A DNA stretch of 53,268 nt from Pseudoalteromonas sp. S16_S37 (GTDB lineage Bacteria > Pseudomonadota > Gammaproteobacteria > Enterobacterales > Alteromonadaceae): the NCBI RefSeq assembly GCF_014694405.1, contig NZ_JAAUWV010000028.1, forward strand, positions 1 to 53,268, given 5' to 3'. A program made the translations under genes and the position numbers. The notes beneath the pieces were generated by a model that had not been told where the DNA came from, did not search any database, and saw nothing but the letters and a program-made list of their open reading frames with translations. How positions within the stretch are numbered: position 1 is the first letter of the stretch; each line of letters starts with the position of its first letter. Shown piece by piece: positions 27,176-40,025 of this stretch.

Positions 27176-27420
27176 AAATACCTATTCGTTAGGGGTTATT
27201 CTTAAAAGAATAACGAAACAAAATTACTAAGAACATACCAAAAAAAAAGCGTGTGGTCATGCAATAGCGTCAGTTTCACGATTGATGGATGAAATAACCA
27301 TCAAGTACACTATTTTTGACAACTATACGATTTATTCAAAAACGAAATTTGAGTTTTATTTTACATCTAGGTTGAATTACTTAGAATCGACCTCATTGAT
27401 TCTTGGTATTTAAATTTTAG

Positions 27421-28383
<963 letters not shown>

Positions 28384-28395
28384 TCGGTTATTGAC

Positions 28396-28423
28396 AATGG
28401 GAGCTCTTGCTCCCATTTTATTT
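28396..28423 (+). terminator. trxB terminator
   Basis: Perfect 9-bp stem AATGGGAGC / GCTCCCATT with loop TCTT, followed by TTATTT. Confidence 0.88.
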
Positions 28424-28474
28424 ACGCTCAAATTGCGCTATGTTAATTAACATATCTAGTTCACACCTCCTTGT

Positions 28475-29191
28475 ATGACACAACAATTGTTTCACTTAAG
28501 CTTAAATGACCAACGATTTCCACCTTGTGAATTTGCTTTAAAAGACCCCGATGGCTTGTTGGCGATTGGCGGATGTTTAAGTATAAAAAGACTTAGAAAT
28601 GCTTATGCTAGCGGCATCTTCCCTTGGTTTAACGAAAATGAGCCTATTATGTGGTGGTCACCCAGTCAAAGGGGCATTATTGAGCTTGATGAATTTCATA
28701 TCAACAGAAGCCTAAAAAAAGCTCAACGTAAACTGAACCCTGTTGTGACCGTCAACATGGCTTTTTCGCAAGTGATGATGGCCTGTCGTCAACAACGAAT
28801 TAATAATGAGGGCACTTGGATCAATAGTGATATGTTGCTCGCTTATCACGAAGCGCATAAACAAGGCTTAGCACATAGTTTAGAAATCTGGCATAACGGC
28901 AAATTAGTCGGTGGTTTGTATGGTGTGATGCAATCTGGCGTCTTTTGTGGTGAGTCTATGTTCTTCCATATACCCAATGCGTCAAAGCTAGCGATGTGGG
29001 CCTTAGTGAATTGGCTCAAACAGCACAATGCGCACTTTATCGATTGCCAACTTGAAAACCCTTACTTAACAAGTTTAGGTGCAAAAGTTGTATCACGAGA
29101 AGAATTTTTGACTAAACTAAATACAGCGGCACAGTATAGCGTGCCTGACACAATGTGGCTTGCTCAAACATTGGAAAACATTTATGACTGA
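28475..29191 (+). CDS. aat: Leucyl/phenylalanyl-tRNA-protein transferase
   Basis: Adds Leu or Phe to N-terminal Arg or Lys of proteins, marking them for ClpS and ClpAP, both encoded 2-4 kb downstream. The 238-residue length is typical. Family motifs include DGLLAIGGCLSIKRLRNAY near 25, GIFPWFNENEPIMWWSP near 47, GTWIN near 113 and GVFCGESMFF near 151. There is no Shine-Dalgarno sequence; the bases just before the start read CACCTCCTT, the anti-SD sequence itself. The ATG is still best because the conserved N-terminus begins at once. It overlaps bpt by eight bases. Confidence 0.95.
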   Translation: MTQQLFHLSLNDQRFPPCEFALKDPDGLLAIGGCLSIKRLRNAYASGIFPWFNENEPIMWWSPSQRGIIELDEFHINRSLKKAQRKLNPVVTVNMAFSQVMMACRQQRINNEGTWINSDMLLAYHEAHKQGLAHSLEIWHNGKLVGGLYGVMQSGVFCGESMFFHIPNASKLAMWALVNWLKQHNAHFIDCQLENPYLTSLGAKVVSREEFLTKLNTAAQYSVPDTMWLAQTLENIYD

Positions 29192-29900
29192 ACATTTCCC
29201 TTCTAAAATTGGTTTAAGTCAGCAGTTTAGTTGTAGCTATTTACCTCAGCAACAGGAGCAGTTGCTAGTAATTTTGGACCCGTCCTGCTACACGCCAGCA
29301 CGCTTTGAGGGATTATTAGAATTGGGTTTTAGACGTAGCGGTGACCAAATATATCGCCCTCATTGCCCAAAATGCAGTGCCTGCCAGTCTATGAGAATTC
29401 CTGCTAAACGCTTCATTGCGTCAAAATCGCAAAAGCGAAAGTTCAAAAAAGCAGTTAACGATTTTTCTTTTACTGTAAGTCATAAAGAGCGCGATGAGTA
29501 CTACCCTCTTTATGAAAAATATATTTCTCTGCGCCATAGTGATGGCAGTATGTATCCGCCTAATAGATTGCAATATGAAAGCTTTTTGTTTTGTCAGTGG
29601 TTGCCAATCACTTTTTTAGAGCTGTGGCATGAAAGCAAATTGATAGCTGTCGCAGTCACAGATACAATGCCGAACTCGCTTTCAGCCATCTATACATTTT
29701 TTGACCCAGAATATGAGCATTACAGTTTAGGAAATGTCATGATCATGGCACAAATAGATCATGCGACTAAGCTAAACAAAGACTTTGTTTATTTAGGGTA
29801 TCAAATAGACAGTTGTAAAAAGATGCGCTACAAATCGCAATTTTTGCCCGCTCAAAGATTTGTGAACGACGTTTGGATTGATCAAGTGAGTAAGTTTTAA
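29184..29900 (+). CDS. bpt: Aspartate/glutamate leucyltransferase
   Basis: The bacterial Bpt type of arginyl-tRNA-protein-transferase homologue transfers Leu to N-terminal Asp or Glu, a second entry into the N-end-rule pathway. The 238-residue protein has the ATE N-terminal pattern CSYLPQQQEQ, the Cys-rich RPHCPKCSACQSMRIP near 56-70 and the C-terminal LGYQIDSCKKMRYKSQF near 210. I chose the ATG overlapping the aat stop (ATGACTGA), eight codons inside a longer frame, since family proteins start near there. Overlap with aat implies coupled translation. Confidence 0.93.
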   Translation: MTEHFPSKIGLSQQFSCSYLPQQQEQLLVILDPSCYTPARFEGLLELGFRRSGDQIYRPHCPKCSACQSMRIPAKRFIASKSQKRKFKKAVNDFSFTVSHKERDEYYPLYEKYISLRHSDGSMYPPNRLQYESFLFCQWLPITFLELWHESKLIAVAVTDTMPNSLSAIYTFFDPEYEHYSLGNVMIMAQIDHATKLNKDFVYLGYQIDSCKKMRYKSQFLPAQRFVNDVWIDQVSKF

Positions 29901-29976
29901 CGTTTCCAAAACCCATACCGTAAGTTTGAATTGACGCGATTAATCACTTCCTAATGCTGATTGGCCAATTAAATAA

Positions 29977-30282
<306 letters not shown>

Positions 30283-30314
30283 TAGAACGGTGTAGAACCC
30301 ATAAGTCAGGTTGT

Positions 30315-30350
30315 ATTTTAAAGTACGGAGGTCTTTATGTACTTTAAAAT
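30315..30350 (+). repeat. Perfect inverted repeat carrying a ribosome binding site in its loop
   Basis: ATTTTAAAGTAC and GTACTTTAAAAT are 12-bp perfect arms. The 12-base loop (30327-30338) contains GGAGG and the first two bases of an ATG. No T-run follows, so it is not a standard terminator. It lies between infA and the terminator at 30380. Confidence 0.7.
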
Positions 30351-30378
30351 CGCGTTGAAGTTAAATACCAGCGCCTAA
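30337..30378 (+). CDS. Possible 13-codon ORF downstream of infA
   Basis: MYFKIALKLNTSA followed by TAA. An ideal GGAGG lies five bases before the ATG, and both sit in or beside the loop of the hairpin at 30315-30350. It could be a leader-like or small regulatory peptide whose translation depends on hairpin opening, but at this length chance is a serious alternative. No downstream gene on this strand could be under leader control before the terminator. Confidence 0.25.
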   Translation: MYFKIALKLNTSA

Positions 30379-30379
30379 C

Positions 30380-30407
30380 AAAAAGCCTAGCAAATGCTAG
30401 GCTTTTT
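30380..30407. terminator. Bidirectional terminator between infA and clpA
   Basis: Perfect 12-bp stem AAAAAGCCTAGC / GCTAGGCTTTTT with loop AAAT, usable from both sides by the convergent infA and clpSA units. Confidence 0.93.
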
Positions 30408-30433
30408 GACGTTCAATATTAAATCAATAAATA

Positions 30434-32698
30434 TCAGGCCGACACTAAAGTTGACTCATATCTAAAGTCTAGCTCTCCAGACTTAACACCAACTTTAACG
30501 TTACCTCCCTCACTCAACTTGCCAAATAAGATTTCGTTTGCCAGTGGCTTTTTAAGTTTGTCTTGGATAACTCTTGCCATAGGACGCGCGCCCATCGCTT
30601 TATCATAGCCAAGATCTGCCAACCACTCTCTGGCAGCAGAGGTAAGCTCAAGGCTAACAGCCTTCTTATCTAGCTGTGCTTGTAACTCAACAACAAACTT
30701 ATCAACTACCTGCAAGATCACCTCTTTTTCAAGATGGTTAAACCAAATAATATTGTCCAGCCTATTTCTAAATTCGGGCGTAAACACTTTGTTGATCTCA
30801 ACCATTGCATCATGTGAATGATCTTGCTCTTGGAAACCAATAGATTTACGTATAGTCTCTTGAACACCCGCATTAGTTGTCATTACCACAACTACATTTC
30901 TAAAATCGGCTTTTCGGCCATTGTTGTCAGTTAATGTACCATGGTCCATAACCTGAAGAAGAATGTTGTAAATATCAGGGTGGGCTTTTTCAATCTCATC
31001 TAAAAGCACTACTGCATGTGGATGCTTAATAACGGCTTCGGTTAACAAGCCACCTTGTTCAAAGCCCACATATCCAGGAGGCGCACCGATTAGACGGCTA
31101 ACGGCATGTCGTTCTGAATATTCAGACATATCAAAGCGAATAAACTCCACGCCCATACACTTAGCTAATTGCTTAGTCACTTCAGTTTTACCAACACCCG
31201 TTGGACCTGCAAATAAGAATGAACCTATCGGCTTATCCTCGTTAGCAAGACCCGAACGTGACAAGCGAATCGCTGATGTTAAGGCATCAATAGATTGATC
31301 CTGACCGAACACTAACATTTTTAGGTTACGGTCTAAATTTTTCAACGTTTCTTTATCACTATTCGACACACTTTGCTGAGGTATTCTGGCAATCTTCGAC
31401 ACTATCATTTCGATGTCAGACACCCCGATGGTTTTCTTGCGTCGTGAGATAGGCTGCAATCGTTGATTTGCACCAGCTTCGTCAATAACATCAATTGCTT
31501 TATCAGGTAAATGACGCTCATTGATATACTTTGCACTTAACTCTGCTGCTGCACGCAATGCTTTTTGTGTGTAGCGTATACCGTGATGCTCTTCATAACG
31601 CTCTTTGAGGCCATAAAGAATTTTTGTAGTATCAGCAACACTTGGTTCAACCACATCAATTTTTTGAAAGCGTCGTACTAATGCACGGTCTTTCTCAAAA
31701 ATGTTTTTAAATTCAGAGTATGTTGTAGAACCCATACAACGTAGTTGACCACTTGATAATAGTGGCTTAATTAAATTTGACGCATCCATCACGCCACCAG
31801 AAGCGGCACCAGCACCGATTATGGTATGAATTTCATCGATAAACAAAATTGCGTGAGGCTTTGCTTGAAGCTCTTTTAACAGTGATTTAAAGCGCTTTTC
31901 AAAATCTCCACGATATTTCGTTCCGGCAAGTAGTGCCCCCATATCAAGCGAGTAAACGACCGCATCTTCAATAACTTCAGGCACTTGTTTATTAATAATA
32001 CGATAAGCCAACCCTTCGGCAATTGCGGTTTTACCAACACCCGCTTCGCCTACCAACAGAGGGTTGTTTTTCTTACGTCGACACAATACTTGAACCGTAC
32101 GCTCGACCTCTTCATCTCGCCCAACCAGCGGGTCGACTTGACCAGCTTGCGCCAATGCATTTAAGTTGGTTGTAAAGTTCTCCAGTTTAGTATTATCGTC
32201 AGCTTGAACTTCATTAGTATCATCATGAATATCTTCATGATCATCATGCTCAGATTCTTCGTCAACTTTAGATATACCGTGGGAGATAAAGTTAACAATA
32301 TCAAGACGGCTAATATCGCTCTTTTTAAGAAGATAGACTGCTTGACTCTCCTGCTCTGAAAAAATGGCTACCAGTACGTTTACACCGGTTACTTCACTTC
32401 TACCTGATGATTGCACATGAAAAACGGCACGCTGTAATACACGTTGAAAGCCTAGTGTAGGTTGGGTTTCTCTATCTTCCTCCAAATCTGGGATGACGGG
32501 AGTTGTCTCATCAATGAACTCTGACAATTCACGTTTTAAATTTTCTATATCAACCCCGCAGGCGCCTAACGCCTCTCCTGCTGATGGGTTATCGATTAGC
32601 GCCAATAACAAATGCTCTACTGTCATAAATTCGTGGCGACGTGTACGTGCCTCACGAAAAGCGGCGTTTAAGGTAACTTCTAAGTCTTTATTTAGCAT
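30434..32698 (-). CDS. clpA: ATP-dependent Clp protease ATP-binding subunit ClpA
   Basis: A Hsp100 unfoldase that feeds substrates, including N-end-rule proteins brought by ClpS, to ClpP. The 754-residue protein has a Clp N domain (EFMTVEHLLLALIDN), an acidic His/Asp-rich linker near 155-175, AAA+ domain 1 with Walker A GEAGVGKTAI near 216 and Walker B FIDEIHT, and AAA+ domain 2 with GPTGVGKTEV near 492 and LLDEIEKAHPD. The start is set at MLNKDLEV, matching the E. coli N-terminus; a longer frame adds eight poorly supported residues. It is 29 bases after clpS. Confidence 0.96.
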   Translation of the reverse strand: MLNKDLEVTLNAAFREARTRRHEFMTVEHLLLALIDNPSAGEALGACGVDIENLKRELSEFIDETTPVIPDLEEDRETQPTLGFQRVLQRAVFHVQSSGRSEVTGVNVLVAIFSEQESQAVYLLKKSDISRLDIVNFISHGISKVDEESEHDDHEDIHDDTNEVQADDNTKLENFTTNLNALAQAGQVDPLVGRDEEVERTVQVLCRRKKNNPLLVGEAGVGKTAIAEGLAYRIINKQVPEVIEDAVVYSLDMGALLAGTKYRGDFEKRFKSLLKELQAKPHAILFIDEIHTIIGAGAASGGVMDASNLIKPLLSSGQLRCMGSTTYSEFKNIFEKDRALVRRFQKIDVVEPSVADTTKILYGLKERYEEHHGIRYTQKALRAAAELSAKYINERHLPDKAIDVIDEAGANQRLQPISRRKKTIGVSDIEMIVSKIARIPQQSVSNSDKETLKNLDRNLKMLVFGQDQSIDALTSAIRLSRSGLANEDKPIGSFLFAGPTGVGKTEVTKQLAKCMGVEFIRFDMSEYSERHAVSRLIGAPPGYVGFEQGGLLTEAVIKHPHAVVLLDEIEKAHPDIYNILLQVMDHGTLTDNNGRKADFRNVVVVMTTNAGVQETIRKSIGFQEQDHSHDAMVEINKVFTPEFRNRLDNIIWFNHLEKEVILQVVDKFVVELQAQLDKKAVSLELTSAAREWLADLGYDKAMGARPMARVIQDKLKKPLANEILFGKLSEGGNVKVGVKSGELDFRYESTLVSA

Positions 32699-32727
32699 TG
32701 GCAACCCCCAAACGAGAATCAAAAAGG

Positions 32728-33045
32728 TTATTCTTGCTCACAATTACACAGCAACGGGTGCTCATGATCGCGAGCGTAACGATTTACCTGCTCAGCCTTT
32801 GTGTGGGCAATATCTGCAGGATATATACCACATACAGCTTTTCCCTCATGATGCACTTTCAGCATCACTTCAGTTGCTCTTTCGCTATCCATATTAAAAA
32901 ATGTCATCAAAACTTCAATTACAAACTCCATTGGCGTGTAATCGTCGTTATTCAAAATGACCTTGTACTTACGTGGAGGGCTCAGCTTTTGCTTTGCGCT
33001 TTCACGTACCGTGTCTATCACACCTGAATCTTTCGTCCCACTCAT
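32728..33045 (-). CDS. clpS: ClpAP adaptor ClpS
   Basis: The N-recognin adaptor binds N-terminal Leu, Phe, Trp and Tyr and passes substrates to ClpA. The family core [17 protein letters not shown] (about 28-44) contains the binding-pocket residues, and the end [13 protein letters not shown] is typical. I chose the ATG giving 105 residues, close to the E. coli length; a TTG ten codons upstream is possible. aat, bpt, clpS and clpA in one neighbourhood make a near-complete N-degron route; clpP is not in the window. Confidence 0.95.
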   Translation of the reverse strand: MSGTKDSGVIDTVRESAKQKLSPPRKYKVILNNDDYTPMEFVIEVLMTFFNMDSERATEVMLKVHHEGKAVCGIYPADIAHTKAEQVNRYARDHEHPLLCNCEQE

Positions 33046-33243
33046 AATAAATATAGTCTTGTCTTGGTAACTCAAGCAAACTTGAATTATAAAATAAATA
33101 AAATGTTAAAAAAAACGTTAAAAAACTTGACTGACTGCTCATTTAAACTACAGTCGTTATAGATTGCTTAATCTATGGGCAGTCTAGCAAATTATAAAGT
33201 TTAGATTAACTAAATTAGTCAACTTATAGAAGGATGTAGAAGT

Positions 33244-33462
33244 ATGGCTTGCGGAAAAGTCAAATGGTTCAACAATGCCAAAGGGTTTGGTTTCATCGTA
33301 GAAGACGGCAGTGAGGAAGATATCTTCGCCCATTACTCAACGATTGTAATGGATGGATACAAAACGCTTAAAGCTGGTCAGGATGTAACATTCGAGCTAC
33401 AAGAGGGACCGAAAGGTCTACACGCTACCAACATCGCACCTCGCGATGAAGAAATGGCGTGA
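33244..33462 (+). CDS. cspD: Cold-shock-domain protein CspD
   Basis: A 72-residue single cold-shock domain with both nucleic-acid-binding motifs, KGFGFIV (RNP1) near 13-19 and DIFAHYS (RNP2) near 26-32. The sequence and its divergent position to clpS match CspD, a single-strand DNA-binding inhibitor of replication initiation made in stationary phase. AAGGATG lies upstream of the ATG. An imperfect stem GAAGCGGG / CTCGCTTC at 33481-33508 just after the stop may end the transcript. Confidence 0.92.
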   Translation: MACGKVKWFNNAKGFGFIVEDGSEEDIFAHYSTIVMDGYKTLKAGQDVTFELQEGPKGLHATNIAPRDEEMA

Positions 33463-33708
33463 TTGTAGTTTTGGCTATCGGAAGCGGGTTGCATTTGTTT
33501 CTCGCTTCATATTCCTTATAATTTTTCTTTCTTCCCCTTTAAAATTTCTAATTAGCCCTCAGTTATAATGCTTGCTACAATACTGCCCGTTGTCGTCAGG
33601 TAGGTTAGATATATTTATTTACCCTTGAGTGAAAATATCTAACAAACTTGCTATAACCTGTTGCCTTAGGCAACATAGCATTCCCTTTGCATTGTTGAAT
33701 GGCTGTAA

Positions 33709-35958
<2,250 letters not shown>

Positions 35959-35978
35959 GATTTAAAAAATATAGACCC

Positions 35979-36006
35979 AAAAAAGCCTGCTCTCGCAGGC
36001 TTTTTT
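35979..36006. terminator. Terminator between icd and the TonB-dependent receptor gene
   Basis: Perfect 12-bp stem AAAAAAGCCTGC / GCAGGCTTTTTT with loop TCTC. The A and T runs on both sides make it bidirectional for the two converging genes. Confidence 0.94.
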
Positions 36007-36024
36007 ATTTGCAGATACATATCT

Positions 36025-38049
36025 TTAGAATAGATATCTATACGATAACTTAATGTCTCGTCCCCTAGCTCTATACTCACCAAACGGCTTACCTGCTTTT
36101 TCACCAAACGGAATTATGGCAGCTGTACTATAGGTTTTATCTAGTAAGTTATTTACATCTAAGGTAATTGTAGAATTACTATTAACCTGATAATTAAGGG
36201 TTCCAGAAAGCACTTTGTTCGAGTCTTTATCTACCAAGGTGTCAACGCCACTTCGCCCACTCATTGACAGCGACATGCTCCAGTGTTCAGAGGGGGCATA
36301 AAGCAACGATGTCATCGCGTAAGTTTTCGGCACTAATTTATCCGATGGAGAAGTTGTTTGACCTGGCTCGATGGTTGTTTTGTTGCTAAACAAGTGAGTG
36401 ATAAAACCTTTTAATTCTAAGTTTGGGAATATCCTAGCCTGCCACTCCAGCTCTAGCCCCTCGGCTTTATTGTCTGCGATATTACCTAAGAAAACATTGT
36501 CACCTTCAACACGAAAATCAATCAACTCACTAATTTTATTGCGATAAAAACTCGTGCTAAATGTAAAGTCTTGGTTTACATACTGATAAACCATCTCTAG
36601 TGCTTCTAAAGTGGTTGGTTTGAGCTGGTTATTACCAACAGTCAGGCCACTTTCTTCATCGTACAAATCTCCTAATGAGGGCACGCGATACGCCTCTCCA
36701 TATATCAATTTAAAGGTGTGTGCATTATTGGGCGCATAAATAATGGTCGCTCTAGGATTGGTTTTATCTTCAACGTCATTGTACCCATCACGGCGTAACC
36801 CAATAGTCGAGCGCCAGCGTTCATTCCAGTTAGACTCCAACTGGCCATACGCCATTCGAATCTTACGCTTTTTATCTTGCACAATTCGCTGGCTTGGTTG
36901 GGTTAACTCTACAACTTCGCCAAAGAAATCAAGATCACCAAAAATATCGTAATTGCTTCGTAAATAACCCCCAGGCACTTGAGATCGCACAACCTCAGCC
37001 CCCACTGAAAGCCGATGAGAATCGCCTACTTGATAACTGTAGTCGGCATTTGCTCGATATGAATCGTGTGTAAAATTCTCACCAAATAAAAAATCGCTCT
37101 GCTCAAAAGGCCCTGTTCCTCTAAGCTCAAGAGCTGAAAGAGATTTGCGCCTTGCTTTTGAATACTCCATGCCAACATTGAGAGTCCAAATATCTTGCTC
37201 GCTGGTCTCATATTCAAGTCGTGACAACCAGTGTTTAGTATCTACGTTATTAGTTCCATCTCTTAGGCGTCTAAAGAGGTAGTGGTTATCTCGGGTAGAA
37301 TTTAAATAGTGATTTCGAAAAGTGAAATTTTTGTACTTTGCTAACAGCTCGAGCTGTTTTGACTCGTGCGCATCGCTGGTTGTCTCTTGCAACGCAAACC
37401 TATCAAAAACATTGTCAAGCGTGTCACCATTATCTTTATACCAATGAATATCAATGCCTAGCATAAGGTCATCAAATTGATGTACTAAACCGCCATTGAG
37501 TTCTTTTTTTGCAAATGAACCAATCGAAAGCTCTAGATAGTTTTCAACTTTAGTCACTATATTTATCACGCCGTGAAAGGCATTAGAACCATACAAAGTC
37601 GAGCCAGGACCCCTTATGACTTCAACTTTATCTACATTATGTAAGCTCACAAACCGGTCAATATAATTAATGCCGCCAGTGTAGTCTTCGTTTAAACGTT
37701 GGCCATTGACGAGTACCAATAAAGTGTTTGCATATTTTTGTGGGTGACCACGTGCAATAAGATAAGACTGGTTTCCTTCCACTGAGTTATACATGGAGTA
37801 AAAGCCAGGAATATGAGTAAAAAGTTCACTAAGTGTTTCAATCCCTAGCAACTTTATTTGCTCAGCCGAAAAGTAACTCACTGTCGAGGGCGCATATTTA
37901 AGCTGTACATTTGTTTTAGTCGCAACAGCAATAGGCACATTTTGTAATTCTTCTAATGTGAGAGTAAAAAGTTCATCCTGAGCACGACACGACAACGCGA
38001 TGAGCACGCCAAAAGTACTAACAAAATAAACCACTCTCGTTTTGATCAT
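36025..38049 (-). CDS. TonB-dependent outer-membrane receptor, substrate unknown
   Basis: A 674-residue outer-membrane beta-barrel receptor. It has a signal peptide (MIKTRVVYFVSTFGVLIALS), a short pre-plug segment LTLEELQNVPIAVATKTN, and a plug domain with VLVNGQRLNEDYTGG and VEVIRGPGSTLYGSNAFHG near 125-150. A long barrel follows, ending in Phe (LSYRYLF) as barrel proteins do. The barrel has the family pattern FKLIYGEAYRVPS. Ligand cannot be told from sequence: no transport or siderophore genes adjoin it, and no Fur-like box was evident. The start is the ATG beginning the signal peptide; a frame 12 codons longer spoils it. It interrupts the otherwise conserved icd-rluE neighbourhood. Confidence 0.88.
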   Translation of the reverse strand: MIKTRVVYFVSTFGVLIALSCRAQDELFTLTLEELQNVPIAVATKTNVQLKYAPSTVSYFSAEQIKLLGIETLSELFTHIPGFYSMYNSVEGNQSYLIARGHPQKYANTLLVLVNGQRLNEDYTGGINYIDRFVSLHNVDKVEVIRGPGSTLYGSNAFHGVINIVTKVENYLELSIGSFAKKELNGGLVHQFDDLMLGIDIHWYKDNGDTLDNVFDRFALQETTSDAHESKQLELLAKYKNFTFRNHYLNSTRDNHYLFRRLRDGTNNVDTKHWLSRLEYETSEQDIWTLNVGMEYSKARRKSLSALELRGTGPFEQSDFLFGENFTHDSYRANADYSYQVGDSHRLSVGAEVVRSQVPGGYLRSNYDIFGDLDFFGEVVELTQPSQRIVQDKKRKIRMAYGQLESNWNERWRSTIGLRRDGYNDVEDKTNPRATIIYAPNNAHTFKLIYGEAYRVPSLGDLYDEESGLTVGNNQLKPTTLEALEMVYQYVNQDFTFSTSFYRNKISELIDFRVEGDNVFLGNIADNKAEGLELEWQARIFPNLELKGFITHLFSNKTTIEPGQTTSPSDKLVPKTYAMTSLLYAPSEHWSMSLSMSGRSGVDTLVDKDSNKVLSGTLNYQVNSNSTITLDVNNLLDKTYSTAAIIPFGEKAGKPFGEYRARGRDIKLSYRYLF

Positions 38050-38200
38050 AATATCCGTCTTGGCTTTCCCAATATTGTTATACATAACTTAGTAATATTA
38101 AGCACATTTGTCACGAAAAAACCAAACAATAATACAAAGCTTTGTGGTTCAGGGCTGAGCAATGTTACAATTTATTTTGTTGTGATTATCTGGTGAGAAG

Positions 38201-38842
38201 ATGAACAAAACTACCGCAAAAAAAGTTCAATTTAACAAAGCAAAACGTTCTACTAAGTTCACTAAAACAAGAACAGTTAAACAGGCGTTACCTCCAGAAC
38301 AGGTAAAAATAGTTCTGTTTAATAAGCCATTTGACGTTTTGTGCCAATTTACCGATGACCAAAACCGCAAAACACTTGCCGACTTTATAAAAGAAAAAGA
38401 TGTTTATGCAGCAGGACGCTTAGATAGAGACAGTGAAGGGCTGTTGTTACTGACCAACTGCGGCAAGCTGCAACATCAGCTCACTGATCCAAGCAAAAAC
38501 TCGCTAAAAACCTACTGGGTCCAAGTCGAAGGCGTACCATCTCAAGCATCAATAAATGCGTTATGTGATGGGGTTGAGCTAAAAGATGGCCTAACTCGCC
38601 CCGCCAAAGTTGAGATCATACCGGAGCCTGATATTTGGCCTAGAACACCACCAATTAGAGAACGAGCCAATATCCCCACTACGTGGCTGAGTATAAGCAT
38701 TAGTGAAGGAAAAAATCGTCAAGTCAGACGAATGACAGCGCATATAGGCCACCCAACTTTACGTTTGATCCGAGCAAAAATTGGCAAATATACCTTAGAT
38801 GGATTAAAAAACGGCGAATATAAAGTACTTGGTAAGCAATGA
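38201..38842 (+). CDS. rluE: 23S rRNA pseudouridine synthase RluE
   Basis: A 213-residue RsuA/RluB/E/F-family pseudouridine synthase; by family and position probably RluE, which modifies U2457 of 23S rRNA. The catalytic Asp is in [17 protein letters not shown] near 74, and [20 protein letters not shown] near 175 closes the active site. There is no S4 domain; instead a Lys/Thr-rich basic N-terminal tail of about 30 residues is present. It is followed after 82 bases by mnmA, a common neighbour. Confidence 0.92.
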   Translation: MNKTTAKKVQFNKAKRSTKFTKTRTVKQALPPEQVKIVLFNKPFDVLCQFTDDQNRKTLADFIKEKDVYAAGRLDRDSEGLLLLTNCGKLQHQLTDPSKNSLKTYWVQVEGVPSQASINALCDGVELKDGLTRPAKVEIIPEPDIWPRTPPIRERANIPTTWLSISISEGKNRQVRRMTAHIGHPTLRLIRAKIGKYTLDGLKNGEYKVLGKQ

Positions 38843-38924
38843 ATGCCTTATCAGCTTTTAGCATAGGGCTTTTGCGTGCTATAATCACGGCCTTTCCAAA
38901 TCAGGTAAATTTACAGCAAACATT

Positions 38925-40025
38925 ATGAGCGATAATAGTCACATTAAAGTCATTGTTGGCATGTCCGGCGGTGTAGATTCTTCAGTTTCAGCATACTTAT
39001 TAAAAGAACAAGGCTATCAAGTTGAAGGTCTGTTCATGAAGAACTGGGAAGAAGATGATAATGATGAATATTGTGCTGCTGCTGAAGATTTAAAAGACGC
39101 ACAAGCTGTCTGCGATAAGCTAGGTATTGAGCTACATACTGTCAACTTTGCAGCAGAATACTGGGACAATGTATTCGAATATTTCCTTGCAGAGTACAAA
39201 GCAGGACGCACACCCAATCCAGATATCATGTGTAACAAAGAGATCAAATTCAAAGCGTTTTTGGAATTTGCAGCACAGGCCCTTGGCGCCGATTATATTG
39301 CGACGGGTCACTATGTCCGCCGCGAAGAACGTGATGGCAAATTCGTCATGTGCCGAGGTCTTGACGATAATAAAGACCAAAGTTACTTTTTGTATACTTT
39401 AAGTCACGAGCATATTGCGCAAACTCTTTTCCCTGTTGGTGACATTGCTAAACCAGAAGTACGTCGCATTGCAGAAGAGCAAGACCTAATAACACACGAC
39501 AAAAAAGACAGTACCGGCATTTGTTTTATTGGTGAGCGCAAGTTCAAAGATTTCCTACAAAAGTTCCTACCCGCGCAACCTGGTGAAATTGAAGATACAG
39601 ACGGCAATGTTGTTGGCGACCATGAAGGTTTGATGTATCACACACTTGGTCAACGCAAAGGCTTGCTTATCGGTGGAATGAAAGAAGGCAACGGTGAGCC
39701 TTGGTACGTTGTTGATAAAGACATTGAGCGAAATGTACTTGTAGTTGGCCAAGGTAGCGACCACCCTCGCCTATTCAGTAATGGCTTGAATGCAAACCAG
39801 TTACACTGGGTTGACAGACAAGGCCCTAAAGGAACAACTCGTTGCACGGTTAAAACACGCTATCGCCAAAACGACATTCCTTGTACTTTGCTTGTCGGTG
39901 AAGACGGCATGGCTCGCGTGTTGTTTGATGAGCCTCAAAAAGCGGTGACGCCAGGACAATCAGCGGTATTTTACGCAAATGAAGTTTGTTTAGGCGGCGG
40001 GATTATTGATTCGGTGATTAAATAA
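38925..40025 (+). CDS. mnmA: tRNA-specific 2-thiouridylase MnmA
   Basis: Transfers sulfur to U34 in the anticodon of tRNA for Lys, Glu and Gln. The 366-residue protein has the PP-loop [15 protein letters not shown] near 12, the first catalytic Cys in [13 protein letters not shown] near 102 and the second in [17 protein letters not shown] near 199. The C-terminal beta-barrel domain is intact. Its stop shares a base with the hflD start (TAATG), the classic mnmA-hflD arrangement. Confidence 0.97.
   Translation: MSDNSHIKVIVGMSGGVDSSVSAYLLKEQGYQVEGLFMKNWEEDDNDEYCAAAEDLKDAQAVCDKLGIELHTVNFAAEYWDNVFEYFLAEYKAGRTPNPDIMCNKEIKFKAFLEFAAQALGADYIATGHYVRREERDGKFVMCRGLDDNKDQSYFLYTLSHEHIAQTLFPVGDIAKPEVRRIAEEQDLITHDKKDSTGICFIGERKFKDFLQKFLPAQPGEIEDTDGNVVGDHEGLMYHTLGQRKGLLIGGMKEGNGEPWYVVDKDIERNVLVVGQGSDHPRLFSNGLNANQLHWVDRQGPKGTTRCTVKTRYRQNDIPCTLLVGEDGMARVLFDEPQKAVTPGQSAVFYANEVCLGGGIIDSVIK

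Noticed and set aside
33661..33673. TTGCC-TTA-GGCAA palindrome upstream of icd as a specific operator
   Set aside because: Short, single, and not matching a regulator site I can name. Mentioned with icd but not called.
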